A stretch of 33,788 nucleotides of DNA from Candidatus Binatia bacterium (GCA_022824615.1 JAJDZM010000255.1:1-33788); one strand, 5' to 3'. Positions 1-8,328 are shown, counted from the stretch's first letter. Notes: generated by a model from the letters alone, not told the origin. Program-made: numbers and translations.

Positions 1-630
1 GGCCTCCATTTCGACGGCAAGAATCCCACGCTGTTCCGCGTACTGAATCGCTTCTTGCGTTTCTCGAAACGGAGCGTCGGTTGTCCAGGTTGCCCCACGA
101 TAGACCGGCGGGTCCCCGTCTGAGAGGACGCGGGTAAACAACTCCAACAGGTCCGACCTCAAGAATGAGAAATTCGACGGCGGCAGATAATGATAGCTCG
201 TGCCTTCGTCGCGCAGGGCTTTTTCGACCAGGATAAAAAACGGCGGCTCTTCTTTGTGGACAATCTGCCCGGAGGATGTGACGTGGATGAGCAACTGACA
301 GCCGGAGGCAAATAATTCCTCGGCTACCAAAACGGCAAACGGCGCACCCACCACATGCCGGATAATACCGAGTTCAATCCCGCTGAGCGTGAACCGATAT
401 AAGGTCGTGTGGTAACAGGCCCAGGTGTCGTGTTCGGTCGCCTCGCCACGGTCCAGCAGACTGGCGACAATATCCCCGTCCGGGTCAAGCACGCAGATGC
501 TCGGCACCTGACCTTCTGGCAGGCCCATTTGACGCCGCGCTTCGCGCAACAGATTTTCCGGGACAAATTGTGATGGCCGGTCGTAGGCTTTGTGTTGGAG
601 AACCGGAGGAGAGGAGCGAGAGTCGGCCAT
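1..630 (-). CDS. Nucleoside phosphorylase, PNP/UDP family (truncated by the window edge)
   Basis: Reading the minus strand from an ATG at 628-630 gives 210 uninterrupted codons running off the left edge, so the C-terminus is missing. The protein shows phosphorylase-superfamily hallmarks: a 'HVVGAP' stretch near residue 90, 'HVTSSGQI' near 115, 'GATWTTDAPFRET' near 180 and 'AVEMEA' at the edge, the segment that binds the ribose and base in this fold. The family cleaves nucleosides with phosphate to free base and ribose-1-phosphate. It lies 29 bp downstream of metW in the same direction as metY-metX-metW, so it may be the last gene of that operon. A role in salvage of methylthioadenosine or S-adenosylhomocysteine nucleosides is possible but unproven; uridine or purine phosphorylase is equally possible. 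Family assignment is firm, substrate is not. Confidence 0.8.
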   Translation of the reverse strand, partial: MADSRSSPPVLQHKAYDRPSQFVPENLLREARRQMGLPEGQVPSICVLDPDGDIVASLLDRGEATEHDTWACYHTTLYRFTLSGIELGIIRHVVGAPFAVLVAEELFASGCQLLIHVTSSGQIVHKEEPPFFILVEKALRDEGTSYHYLPPSNFSFLRSDLLELFTRVLSDGDPPVYRGATWTTDAPFRETQEAIQYAEQRGILAVEMEA

Positions 631-659
631 AAGAGCGCTGGAAAACGTCACCCAGCGCT

Positions 660-1313
660 CTAAAAGCGCTGCAACGCAAAGACCGCGGTTGTGGCGCGTA
701 AATTTTTGTAGTGCGGACTCTTCAAACGCCGGCTCCGGGATAAATAAATCTCTTCCAATATGCCAAAGCCCAAATGATGACAAAAGTCACAAAAGTCAGC
801 CACAGTAAACGCTTGCCAGCGCGGCGCTTCGTACCAGCGCTCGGCCAGATCAAACACCTGCGGCATACGGCCGGCCACGAGCATTTCGAGCCGACAGCGC
901 CAAAAACCCCAGTTCGGAAAGCTGACAATCGCGCGGCTGCCAACCCGGAGCATCTCACTCAGGATCATGGCCGGATCGTTCAAAAAGGGCAGGGTCTGGC
1001 TCAAAATCACCGAGTCAAAACTCGCGTCCGGGTAATCGGCCAGTCCCTCTTCCAGATTTCCCTGGCGCACGCTCAGCCCACGCCGGACACAGGCGAGCAT
1101 GCCCTCTTCGCTGCGTTCCACGCCGCGTCCCGTCACCTGCTTGCTACGCACCAGATATTCGAGTAGAGCCCCGTCCCCACAGCCCAGGTCCAAAACCCGT
1201 GACCCGGCCGGCACCATGTCAGCAATGGCGAGGAGGTCAGACCGCAGCAAGACCGGACTCTCGCTCGATACAGTCAGACGCGGAGGCGCAGACGGTTCAG
1301 CCTCACCACTCAT
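660..1313 (-). CDS. metW: MetW, methionine biosynthesis methyltransferase-like protein
   Basis: This 217-residue protein has a class I SAM-binding fold: motif I 'VLDLGCGDGALL' near residues 40-51, then 'VERSEEG' and 'FDSVILSQTL', followed by the MetW-typical 'VSFPNWGFWRCRLEML'. MetW is known as the partner of MetX in many proteobacteria and is needed for full homoserine acyltransferase activity there; it may not be a methyltransferase in practice. The start codon overlaps the metX stop in an ATGA (1310-1313), a strong sign of translational coupling. The length is normal for the family. The first ~20 residues are low in conservation and rich in Ser and Pro. Confidence 0.93.
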   Translation of the reverse strand: MSGEAEPSAPPRLTVSSESPVLLRSDLLAIADMVPAGSRVLDLGCGDGALLEYLVRSKQVTGRGVERSEEGMLACVRRGLSVRQGNLEEGLADYPDASFDSVILSQTLPFLNDPAMILSEMLRVGSRAIVSFPNWGFWRCRLEMLVAGRMPQVFDLAERWYEAPRWQAFTVADFCDFCHHLGFGILEEIYLSRSRRLKSPHYKNLRATTAVFALQRF

Positions 1314-2524
1314 GCCGCAGCCTCGGTCTTTGTCTGCTCCTTTGGTGAGCCGGCGGGCGGGAAACCGGGCGGGAGGGCCACCCGCTCCGATTGGACCAAG
1401 CGCTCCAGAAAGCCGCTGAGCAGCTTGGTCATGGTTTCGACCTCAAGCAGGAACGCATCATGTCCCCACGAGCTTTGGACGTCCAAATAAGTCACGTCCG
1501 CACCGGCCGCGGTGAGCGCGCTGACGAGTTCCTTGCTGTGATAGCTCGGGTAGAGCCAATCGCTGGTAAAGCTCAGCACCAGGTAGTGCAGATCGGCCGA
1601 GTTGGCAAAGGCGGCCGCCACCGACCCGGTCTCTGCGCTCAGATCAAAATAGTCCATCGCCTTGGTCACATACAGATAGCTGTTGGCGTCAAACCGGCGC
1701 GTAAAATTGTGGCCTTTGTATTTGAGGTAGCTCTCGACCTGAAACTCGGAACGAAACTCATAGCCGTACCGCACCTGGTCCTGGAGCCGCCGTCCGAACT
1801 TCTGCTGCATGGACTCTTCGCTCAAATAGGTAATATGGCCAACCATGCGAGCGACCGCTAAGCCGGCATCGGGTTTGAGGCCCGCGTCGTAATAGTCCCC
1901 ATTATTCCAGGCTGGGTCGGCATAGATCGCCTGCCGCCCCACTTCGCTCAAGGCGATCAGCATGGGGCTGTGATGGGCGGTGGTCGCAATGGGAATGGCG
2001 GCCTTCAGTCGGTGCGGATAATGCGCCGCCCACTCAAGCGCCTGCATGCCACCCATTGAGCCGCCGGCCACACATAGCAGGCTGTCTATACCCAGATGGT
2101 CGATGAGCCGGACCTGGGCACGCACCATGTCTCCAATGGTTACGACCGGGAAACGCATGCCGTACGGTTTGCCGGTCGCCGGCTCAGGAGATGCCGGTCC
2201 GGTCGAGCCGTAGCAGCCGCCCAGGACATTACTGCAAATAATAAAGAATTTATTGGTATCAAAGGCTTTGCCCGGTCCGATGCAGTCGTCCCACCAGCCA
2301 GTTTTGGCCTCGTCCGGCTGATGGTAGCCGGCCGCATGCGCGCTGCCGCTCAGGGCGTGCGTAATAAGAATGGCATTGGTCCGGTCGGCGTTGAGTTGGC
2401 CGTAGGTTTCATACGCCACGGTCATCGGCCCCAGGCTGGCCCCACTGTCCAACTGAAAGGGCTCGTCCTCAGCAAACGTCAACTGCTGGGGCTGAACGAG
2501 CCCGACTGAACCATTCGTGCTCAT
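1310..2524 (-). CDS. metX: Homoserine O-acetyltransferase (MetX)
   Basis: This alpha/beta-hydrolase-fold enzyme acylates homoserine as the first committed step of methionine synthesis. The 404 residues contain 'THALSGSAH' (near 55-63), 'GGCYGSTGP' (102-110), the nucleophile elbow 'GGSMGGMQ' with Ser156, the acid Asp322 in 'TSDWLYP' and the general base His355 in 'WGHDAFL', so the catalytic triad is complete. Whether acetyl-CoA or succinyl-CoA is used cannot be settled by eye; MetX proteins can do either. The next enzyme, MetY, is encoded upstream on the same strand and metW is coupled downstream. A Gly/Pro/Lys-rich tail of about 25 residues follows the catalytic domain. Confidence 0.95.
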   Translation of the reverse strand: MSTNGSVGLVQPQQLTFAEDEPFQLDSGASLGPMTVAYETYGQLNADRTNAILITHALSGSAHAAGYHQPDEAKTGWWDDCIGPGKAFDTNKFFIICSNVLGGCYGSTGPASPEPATGKPYGMRFPVVTIGDMVRAQVRLIDHLGIDSLLCVAGGSMGGMQALEWAAHYPHRLKAAIPIATTAHHSPMLIALSEVGRQAIYADPAWNNGDYYDAGLKPDAGLAVARMVGHITYLSEESMQQKFGRRLQDQVRYGYEFRSEFQVESYLKYKGHNFTRRFDANSYLYVTKAMDYFDLSAETGSVAAAFANSADLHYLVLSFTSDWLYPSYHSKELVSALTAAGADVTYLDVQSSWGHDAFLLEVETMTKLLSGFLERLVQSERVALPPGFPPAGSPKEQTKTEAAA

Positions 2525-2543
2525 GCTCTATCCGTCACTCCCA

Positions 2544-2641
2544 GGGACCCACTCCAGCCTTCGGCCACCCCTCCGAGGAAAGGGGAAGGGAAAAATAGTC
2601 CCCTCTTGGGAGGGGTGCTGCAAAGCAGCGGGGTGGGTTCC
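2544..2641. repeat. Imperfect inverted repeat between metY and metX
   Basis: The gap between metY and metX starts with GGGACCCACTCC and ends with GGGGTGGGTTCC. These outer arms are imperfect reverse complements, and the inner arms ACCCCTCC and GGGAGGGGT pair as well. The middle is A/G rich. The arrangement looks like a dispersed non-coding repeat or MITE-like insertion rather than a gene. As RNA it would fold into a long imperfect hairpin between the two cistrons and could reduce readthrough from metY into metX. There is no clear T-run on either side, so it is not a canonical terminator. Confidence 0.5.
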
Positions 2642-2670
2642 GCATAAAAACGCATTCCACCTCGACCAGC

Positions 2671-3969
2671 CTACCCAGTAGCCGCGTGCAGGGCCTGTTC
2701 CAGGTCCCAGATGATATCGTCAATATCTTCCAAGCCAACACTCAGGCGGACAAAATCGACTGTTGCACCAGCACTGATCAACTCGTCTTCGTTGAGCTGG
2801 CTGTGGGTCGTACTGGCCGGGTGAATCGCCAGACTCTTGGCATCACCGACATTGGCCACATGGCTGTGCAGCTTGAGACTATTGATGAACTTCTCACCCG
2901 CGGCTCGGCCGCCCTTGATCTGGAATCCCATGATCGAGCCGGGTCCGAGCGGCAAATACTTCTTGGCCTTTTCATGGTCCGGACTGTTGGCCAGTCCGGG
3001 AAAGGCGACAGAATTCACACCGGCATGGCTCTCCAGAAACTCGGCGACCTGCTGGGCATTGGCGACGTGGCGTTCCATCCGTAAGCTCAGCGTCTCGATC
3101 CCAAGCAAGGTCGTAAAACTGTCAAACGGAGCCTGGCAGCCACCCACATCGCGCAGGATTTGCACCCGCGATTTGAGGATCAGGGCCGGCGCGCCGAGGT
3201 TGGCGTATACCAGGCCGTGATACGATGGGTCCGGTTCGGTAAAATTCGGAAAGCGTCCGCTGGTCCAATCGAAATTGCCGCCATCCACAATCATGCCGCC
3301 AATGGCGGTACCGTGGCCACTCAGAAACTTGGTCGTGCTATGGGTCACAATATGCGCGCCCCACTCAAACGGCCGACACAGATACGGCGTGGCAAACGTG
3401 TTGTCGATCATCACCGGAATATGGTGGGCCTGGGAAATGGCCGACACTTCATCAAAGGGAAAGACTGTAATATCCGGGTTGCCCAGGGTCTCGCCATAGA
3501 TAATTTTGGTGTTGGGCTGGATCGCCTTTTCAAACTCCTCCGGCTTGGTCGGGTCCACAAAAGTCGAGGTAATGCCCATGCGTGGAAAGGTATGCGCGAA
3601 CTGATTAAACGTGCCGCCGTACAGCCGACTGCTGGTCACAATATGGTCACCCTGACCGCACAGCGCCATGATAGCCATCATCTGCGCGGCGTGGCCGCTG
3701 CTGGCCGCTAACGCCCCCACCCCGCCCTCAAGGGCGGCGACCCGTTGCTCCAGCACATCGTTCGTCGGGTTCATGATGCGCGTATAGATATTGCCGGGTT
3801 CGCTCAGCGCGAACAGGTTGGCCGCATGCTCGGTATTCTTAAACTGATAACTCGTAGTGTGGTAAATCGGAACGGCTCGGCTGCCCGTCGTTGGGTCGGG
3901 GTTTTGGCCCGCGTGTAACTGACGCGTATTAAAGCCGTATTTACGTTCGTTGGTATCGTCTGCGCCCAT
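2671..3969 (-). CDS. metY: O-acetylhomoserine sulfhydrylase (MetY; Cys/Met metabolism PLP enzyme)
   Basis: This 432-residue PLP enzyme makes homocysteine directly from O-acylhomoserine and sulfide. It has the N-terminal 'NTRQLHAGQ' and 'IYHTTSYQF' motifs, 'IYTRIMNPTNDVLEQRVAALEGG', the PLP-contact 'IIYGETLGNP' and 'MIDNTFATPYLC', and the Schiff-base lysine Lys214 in 'THSTTKFLSGHG'. Length (~430) and motifs fit the sulfhydrylase subfamily rather than cystathionine synthase (~380). It is the first gene of the minus-strand metY-metX-metW run, with a 146-bp gap holding an inverted repeat before metX. A purine-rich ribosome-binding site (GGAAGAGGAGAA) precedes the ATG. Some members transfer thiols other than sulfide, or use a sulfur carrier. 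Confidence 0.94.
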   Translation of the reverse strand: MGADDTNERKYGFNTRQLHAGQNPDPTTGSRAVPIYHTTSYQFKNTEHAANLFALSEPGNIYTRIMNPTNDVLEQRVAALEGGVGALAASSGHAAQMMAIMALCGQGDHIVTSSRLYGGTFNQFAHTFPRMGITSTFVDPTKPEEFEKAIQPNTKIIYGETLGNPDITVFPFDEVSAISQAHHIPVMIDNTFATPYLCRPFEWGAHIVTHSTTKFLSGHGTAIGGMIVDGGNFDWTSGRFPNFTEPDPSYHGLVYANLGAPALILKSRVQILRDVGGCQAPFDSFTTLLGIETLSLRMERHVANAQQVAEFLESHAGVNSVAFPGLANSPDHEKAKKYLPLGPGSIMGFQIKGGRAAGEKFINSLKLHSHVANVGDAKSLAIHPASTTHSQLNEDELISAGATVDFVRLSVGLEDIDDIIWDLEQALHAATG

Positions 3970-4167
3970 GCAATTCTCCTCTTCCTTTCATGGCTCATAC
4001 AGTCTTAGCCGATTCCGGCGCCTAGGGCTATAACACGGCTTCCGCCTCTCCTTATCCTCTCTTGAGATGGGAGGATGTCCGCTCGGTCAAGCGTTGTTGT
4101 CCCAGTCAGCGTCTCTGGCTATGATGTTCACGCTCGACAAAGCAAGAACGACAAAGGAGTACACGTT

Positions 4168-4530
4168 ATGGCAGGACAATTCTGTGTCTCACTGACTCAC
4201 TCAAAGGATAATACCGACAAGGCAACCGTCGCCTTTGTGGTTGCCAATGCTGCGGTGGGTTCGGACCAGGACACCCTGGTCTTCTTGAGCACCGAGGGCG
4301 TGCGTCTGGCCGTCAACGGCTATGCCGACGATATTCATGAGGACGGCTTTGCTCCGCTCAAAGAGCTGATGACCAATTTTGCCGAAGCCGGCGGCACGAT
4401 ATACGTGTGTTCGCCCTGCTTTAAGAAACGTGGTCTGGATGAGAACAATCTTGTGCCGGGGGCCAAGATTGTCGGGGGTGCCAAGCTGGTCGAGTTCCTG
4501 GCCGGTGGAACGCCGAGCGTGTCGTACTAG
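4168..4530 (+). CDS. DsrE-family sulfur-relay-like protein
   Basis: I start this gene at the ATG at 4168 because AAAGGAG (4153-4159) sits 8 bases ahead; an upstream in-frame ATG at 4075 has no such site and adds an unconserved tail. The 120-residue protein matches the DsrE/DsrF-like fold: an alternating beta/alpha pattern with 'TVAFVVANAAV', 'DTLVFLSTEGVRLAV', then 'TIYVCSPCFKKRG' and a C-terminal 'GAKIVGGAKLVEFL'. Cys81 and Cys84 (CSPC) fall where DsrE/TusD-type proteins carry their sulfur-accepting cysteine. It is divergent from metY and 52 bp upstream of a gene with a TusA-like domain, TusA being the classic partner of DsrE-type proteins. Sulfur delivery to methionine synthesis is inferred. 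Confidence 0.85.
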   Translation: MAGQFCVSLTHSKDNTDKATVAFVVANAAVGSDQDTLVFLSTEGVRLAVNGYADDIHEDGFAPLKELMTNFAEAGGTIYVCSPCFKKRGLDENNLVPGAKIVGGAKLVEFLAGGTPSVSY

Positions 4531-4582
4531 GGCATACCCTGCCCCTCTCCCAAAGGACAGCGCAGCACTGAGATAGGACAGC

Positions 4583-6166
4583 ATGGCTTCCGATACTCAG
4601 ACACATCCATACCAGCCGACGGACAGTTTTGACGGTGGAGACCTCGACTGCGGCAATGGCCTATTATTGTTGATCCGTAAGCATATTGATCCCCTTACCC
4701 CAGGCCAACTGCTCGAAATCCTGTCTACCGAAACCTCGGTCGTTGAAGACCTGCCGGCCTGGTGTCGTCTGACCGGAAACGACCTGATCTCCCACATCAG
4801 CCGGGGCAGGCAGAACAGCTTTCTGGTCTCAAAAGGCCCGGCCCCAGACCTCCGTTCCGCTGAACCCAAGTCATCGACTCCTCCAAAAAAGAAAAAGAAG
4901 GCGAAACCCCGTTCAGCACGCGAAAAGGAATACGCGCCGATTACCCAGCCCATCGCCGAGGTCGTGATTCCCGACCACCTTCCGCAGCCAGCCCCAGCCC
5001 CGAGCATTGCCCCTCTGGCAGTCATGGGCATCGGCAGTTGGCCGCGGCCGCCCTGGCTGTTACGCACCCTCAACGATCATCTCGAAGGCCGCATGTCGGC
5101 TGAAGAGTTTGCCCAAACCGCTGATGATGCCGTGCGGTTGGCGGTGGCCGCCCAGCAGCGTGCTGGCGTCGATGTGCTCACCGACGGCGAGCAGCGTCGG
5201 GATAACTACGCCAGCTTCGTCGGCGGGCTGCTCGACAACTGCCAGTTGGTTCCTATTACCGACCTGCTGCCGTATGTCGATGATCCCGAAGAGTTCGAGC
5301 GCGAGTTGCGTGCCCTGGACGTCCCGGCCGGCAAGGTACGCCATCCGGCGGTTTTCGGGCCGCTGGGCAGAAGCCGCTCGCTGACTGTTCACGAGGCAGA
5401 TTTTCTTGCCAACCTGACCGACCGTCCGCTCAAGGTTGCCCTGCCCGGACCCTATCTACTGACCCGCACGATGTGGATGGAGTGCATCTCCGACCGGGCC
5501 TATGACACACGGGAAGAACTCGCCATAGATGTCATCCGGGTCTTACGCGAGGAACTCCACTTTTTACTCGCCGCTGGCGTCTCGTTGATTCAATTGGACG
5601 AGCCCGTCCTGACCGAGGTCGTCTTCAGCGGCACCTCAAACAATCGCACTTTTATGTGTGGCGCGCTGGGAGAGAAGCGCGAAGCGGCAGCGGAGTTGGC
5701 CTTTGCCGAATCGCTCATTAATCAGACGGTCGCCAATCTGCCCCAGGAACGACTGGCGTTACATATCTGTCGCGGCAACTGGACGCCGGATGAAAGCGTG
5801 GCCCTGGCCGGCGACTATGAGCCACTTCTACCCCTGCTGAAGAACGTCGCAGTGGGCACGCTCATGCTTGAACTCTGTACGCCTCGGGCTGGAGATGAAG
5901 CCGTGCTGCGCAGCCTGCCGGACGACCGGCGCGTCGGCGTTGGGGTTGTGAATCAGAAGACGCAAAGCCTTGAGACAGTAGACCAGATTGTCGCAAAGGC
6001 GGAGAAGGCCATCCGTCTTTTTGGAGCCGAGCGTCTTCTCCTGACCCCCGACTGCGGCTTTGCCACGTTTGCGGATAATCCCATCGCCTCAGCCACGCTT
6101 GCCGAACAAAAACTGACGGCCATCACTCAGGCTGCGACCATCCTTCGCGACCGGCACGGCCGATAG
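4583..6166 (+). CDS. TusA-like domain fused to MetE-type methionine synthase catalytic core
   Basis: The 527-residue protein has two parts. Residues about 15-85 resemble a TusA/SirA sulfur-carrier domain: a 'DLDCG' segment with Cys23 at the usual carrier position, 'LTPGQLLEILST', and 'DLPAWCRLTGNDLI' with Cys61. The normal CPxP motif is CGNG here. After a Lys/Pro-rich linker (~86-145), residues ~146-527 form the C-terminal barrel of cobalamin-independent methionine synthase, with 'GIGSWPRP', 'TDGEQRRDN', 'LIQLDEPVLTE' and the zinc ligands His394 and Cys396 (HIC), Glu430 (MLELC) and Cys491 (PDCG). The N-terminal half of classic MetE is missing, as in core-only folate-independent methionine synthases. 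It should methylate homocysteine; the methyl donor and the job of the TusA part are unknown. Confidence 0.85.
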   Translation: MASDTQTHPYQPTDSFDGGDLDCGNGLLLLIRKHIDPLTPGQLLEILSTETSVVEDLPAWCRLTGNDLISHISRGRQNSFLVSKGPAPDLRSAEPKSSTPPKKKKKAKPRSAREKEYAPITQPIAEVVIPDHLPQPAPAPSIAPLAVMGIGSWPRPPWLLRTLNDHLEGRMSAEEFAQTADDAVRLAVAAQQRAGVDVLTDGEQRRDNYASFVGGLLDNCQLVPITDLLPYVDDPEEFERELRALDVPAGKVRHPAVFGPLGRSRSLTVHEADFLANLTDRPLKVALPGPYLLTRTMWMECISDRAYDTREELAIDVIRVLREELHFLLAAGVSLIQLDEPVLTEVVFSGTSNNRTFMCGALGEKREAAAELAFAESLINQTVANLPQERLALHICRGNWTPDESVALAGDYEPLLPLLKNVAVGTLMLELCTPRAGDEAVLRSLPDDRRVGVGVVNQKTQSLETVDQIVAKAEKAIRLFGAERLLLTPDCGFATFADNPIASATLAEQKLTAITQAATILRDRHGR

Positions 6167-6279
6167 GTCGTTGTTACCGGCCCGCTCCGTCCGGAAGAAC
6201 GCCGGACAGCCTCACACATACCAGCTTGCCCCCCTCAATCCTGGCCCCTCGCCCGTCTGGACTGATGGACAACGATATT

Positions 6280-6320
6280 TTTACAACCCAATTGCAAATA
6301 CATTAAACTCTTGGTATTAG
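6280..6320 (+). promoter_or_regulatory. Promoter with Zur-like operator ahead of the AztD-like gene
   Basis: The dyad TTTACAA-CCCAA-TTGCAAA covers 6280-6298. Its right half supplies a -35 box TTGCAA (6292-6297); after exactly 17 bases comes a -10-like TATTAG (6315-6320). A block of 44 bp starting at 6278 matches the cobW promoter at 34 positions, including the dyad arms and both boxes. An RBS AAGGAA (6361-6366) and the ATG at 6376 follow. Binding of Zur across the -35 box would repress when zinc is plentiful. The operator identity is inferred from recurrence and context. Confidence 0.7.
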
Positions 6321-6375
6321 ACTCTCGTTTATCAGAAGAGAAAGACTCCCCTGTGAGAAGAAGGAAATAAGAATC

Positions 6376-8328
6376 ATGCGCTACAGAAGTATATTCCTAC
6401 GAGGCTTCATCATTCGCTGGAGTGTCGCCTTCCTCTTTCTGTTCGTCTGGGCACTACCGGCTCTTGCCCAAAACGATGGGCAGCTCATCGTCGCCGACCC
6501 GGCAGCAGAGAAGCTCTACGTGTATGAACTCCCATCACTCACCTTGCAGGCGGAGTTCGATAACATACGCATGGCTCCACAGGCGGGCTTTCTTCCCCTC
6601 AAAGGAGAACGGCTCATTTTTATCAGTGAAGAGGCCGCCCCACACGACGAGCACGGCCATGAGGACGAGCACGGCCATGAGGATGAGCACGGACACTCTG
6701 ACACCCACGGCGAGGCCAGACCGAGCGGCGAGATGATCATGCTCAAGATGAACCTCAAAGGGGAACCGGCCATCATTGGTCGCGCAGTCGTGAGCTGGAC
6801 GGGTGGTGTCGGCCAGATTGCCGTGCATCCAAAGATGGAATTTGCCGCGGTTGCTTCGGGCACAATGCATGCCGAGGACGGCGACCACGAGGAGCACGGC
6901 GACCATGACGAGGAGCAGGGTGACCACGACGAGGAGCATGGGGACCATGACGAGGAGCATGGTCATGAGGATGACCACGACGAGCACGGCGACCATGACG
7001 AGGAGCATGGTCATGAGGATGACCACGACGAGGACGCGCATGACGACCATGACGCGGATGAGCATGGCCATGAGGATGACCACGGCACAGGCGGGGGGTC
7101 AGTCTCCGTGGTCGATTTACGCTGGTGGACTTCCTCGTCCTATAGCACCATTGTGACCGACCCGATTGAGAGTGAAGTGCCTGGTATAGCAATCGCCAGG
7201 AGCCCCGACATGCTTTTGCAGCGCCTCGGAAGCGAGCTGCCTTTTGCGTATAGCACTCAGGCTCATGATGACCACGAAGGCGCGGAAGAACACGACCACG
7301 AGGGCGAAGAAGACCACGAAGGTGAGGAAGAACACGACCACGAAGGCGAAGAAGACCACGAAGGCGAAGACGACCACGAGGGTGAGGACGACCACGAGGG
7401 TGAGGACGACCACGAGGGCGAAGAAGACCACGAAGGTGAGGAAGAACACGACCACGAAGGCGAAGAAGACCACGAAGGCGAAGAAGACCACGAGGGCGAG
7501 CATGAGGACGAGCATGAAGGTGAGCATGAGGACGAGCACGACGAGGAACATCATGAGGAAGGCATTCATGAAGCCTTTCGTCTCAGTCGCCTCATCAGAA
7601 ACGAAGAGGCATTCCTCAGCGATGTTGAATTAGGCTCCCGGCCTCAGGGCGATGTGATCAGCCATAAGCTGAAGGTCTATTGCTCAGCGACTGACATGGG
7701 CATTGAGTGTTCAGACATCGATGGCGGAGATCTGACGCCTGGTATTACCCTGCCCTATGACACCGCTGAACGCAGTGGTGGACGTGCGGTGTATGTGCGC
7801 CTTGCCGATGACCAACGGACGGTTTTTTCCTTTATTCGAGATGATTCTGCGGATCCGACCGATTGGACCAAATGGTCAAACGACGCGTATATCGGCAACC
7901 TCGAAACCGGGGCAGTCACCCGAGTCGCCCTCGGTCCGGGACTGCTGCACCGCTTTGCCCTCTCCGAAACCGTGGCGCTCTACATTCTGCAAGGCCCGCA
8001 GGGCGATCGCGCGTTCCTGCTTGATGCCGACCCCCAGTCTCCGACATTCACGCAGATCATGGCCACGATTGTGCTTCCTGCCCTACAGGAGCCACTTGAC
8101 CCGGACTTATCGCCATTTGCAGCGGGACAGCAGTTGCGACTCCCGGCACTGACTCCAGACGGGCAATGGGGATTTGTCACGCACGGCGGAGATGGCCTGA
8201 TCTCGGTCATCAACACGACTCAGGCGGAGGTCGTCCAGCAGCTTGAGGTTCCCACACCGCTGGGCGGTGGAGGCTATGTCACTGCCGTCCAGAAAAAGAT
8301 GAAGCTGTCAGATACGATTGGACGCTAG
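6376..8328 (+). CDS. AztD-like periplasmic zinc-binding beta-propeller protein with His/Asp/Glu-rich runs
   Basis: A signal peptide (residues 1-31, ending ALA before QND) sends this 650-residue protein to the periplasm. The ordered parts read as short propeller-type strands ('GQLIVADPAAEKLYVYEL', 'GGVGQIAVHPKMEFAAVAS', 'PALTPDGQWGFVTHGGDGLISVIN'), like the AztD zinc metallochaperone that hands zinc to an ABC binding protein. Three insertions are extremely rich in His, Asp and Glu: about residues 90-111, 170-236 and 297-398, built of units such as HEGEED and HGDHDEE. The low-complexity runs make it longer than a simple propeller. It has its own Zur-type promoter and faces zur across a shared hairpin. 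Zinc storage or transfer is the likely job; the AztD assignment rests on fold pattern and neighbours. Confidence 0.75.
   Translation: MRYRSIFLRGFIIRWSVAFLFLFVWALPALAQNDGQLIVADPAAEKLYVYELPSLTLQAEFDNIRMAPQAGFLPLKGERLIFISEEAAPHDEHGHEDEHGHEDEHGHSDTHGEARPSGEMIMLKMNLKGEPAIIGRAVVSWTGGVGQIAVHPKMEFAAVASGTMHAEDGDHEEHGDHDEEQGDHDEEHGDHDEEHGHEDDHDEHGDHDEEHGHEDDHDEDAHDDHDADEHGHEDDHGTGGGSVSVVDLRWWTSSSYSTIVTDPIESEVPGIAIARSPDMLLQRLGSELPFAYSTQAHDDHEGAEEHDHEGEEDHEGEEEHDHEGEEDHEGEDDHEGEDDHEGEDDHEGEEDHEGEEEHDHEGEEDHEGEEDHEGEHEDEHEGEHEDEHDEEHHEEGIHEAFRLSRLIRNEEAFLSDVELGSRPQGDVISHKLKVYCSATDMGIECSDIDGGDLTPGITLPYDTAERSGGRAVYVRLADDQRTVFSFIRDDSADPTDWTKWSNDAYIGNLETGAVTRVALGPGLLHRFALSETVALYILQGPQGDRAFLLDADPQSPTFTQIMATIVLPALQEPLDPDLSPFAAGQQLRLPALTPDGQWGFVTHGGDGLISVINTTQAEVVQQLEVPTPLGGGGYVTAVQKKMKLSDTIGR
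6640..7570 (+). repeat. Three in-frame tandem repeat tracts coding His/Asp/Glu-rich segments
   Basis: Within the AztD-like gene, near-perfect tandem units of 12-18 bp recur at about 6640-6715, 6880-7085 and 7264-7565. Typical units are GACCACGAAGGCGAAGAA and GAGCACGGCCATGAGGAC. The unit length is always a multiple of three, so expansions and contractions keep the frame. The third tract alone adds about 100 residues. Confidence 0.85.

Noticed and set aside
3970..4167. Possible SAM riboswitch in the metY/dsrE divergent region
   Set aside because: A short hairpin (CCTCTC...GGGAGG) is present, but the conserved SAM-I or SAM-II core motifs are not recognisable on either strand.
7264..7565. Regularly spaced repeats resembling a CRISPR array
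   Set aside because: Units are contiguous, 12-18 bp, in frame and code protein; there are no unique spacers and no cas genes.
7117..7569. 150-codon minus-strand frame rich in Val, Leu and Phe that looks like a membrane protein
   Set aside because: It is the mirror of the His/Asp/Glu repeat codons of the AztD-like gene; the hydrophobic look is an artefact of GAC/GAG/CAC complements.
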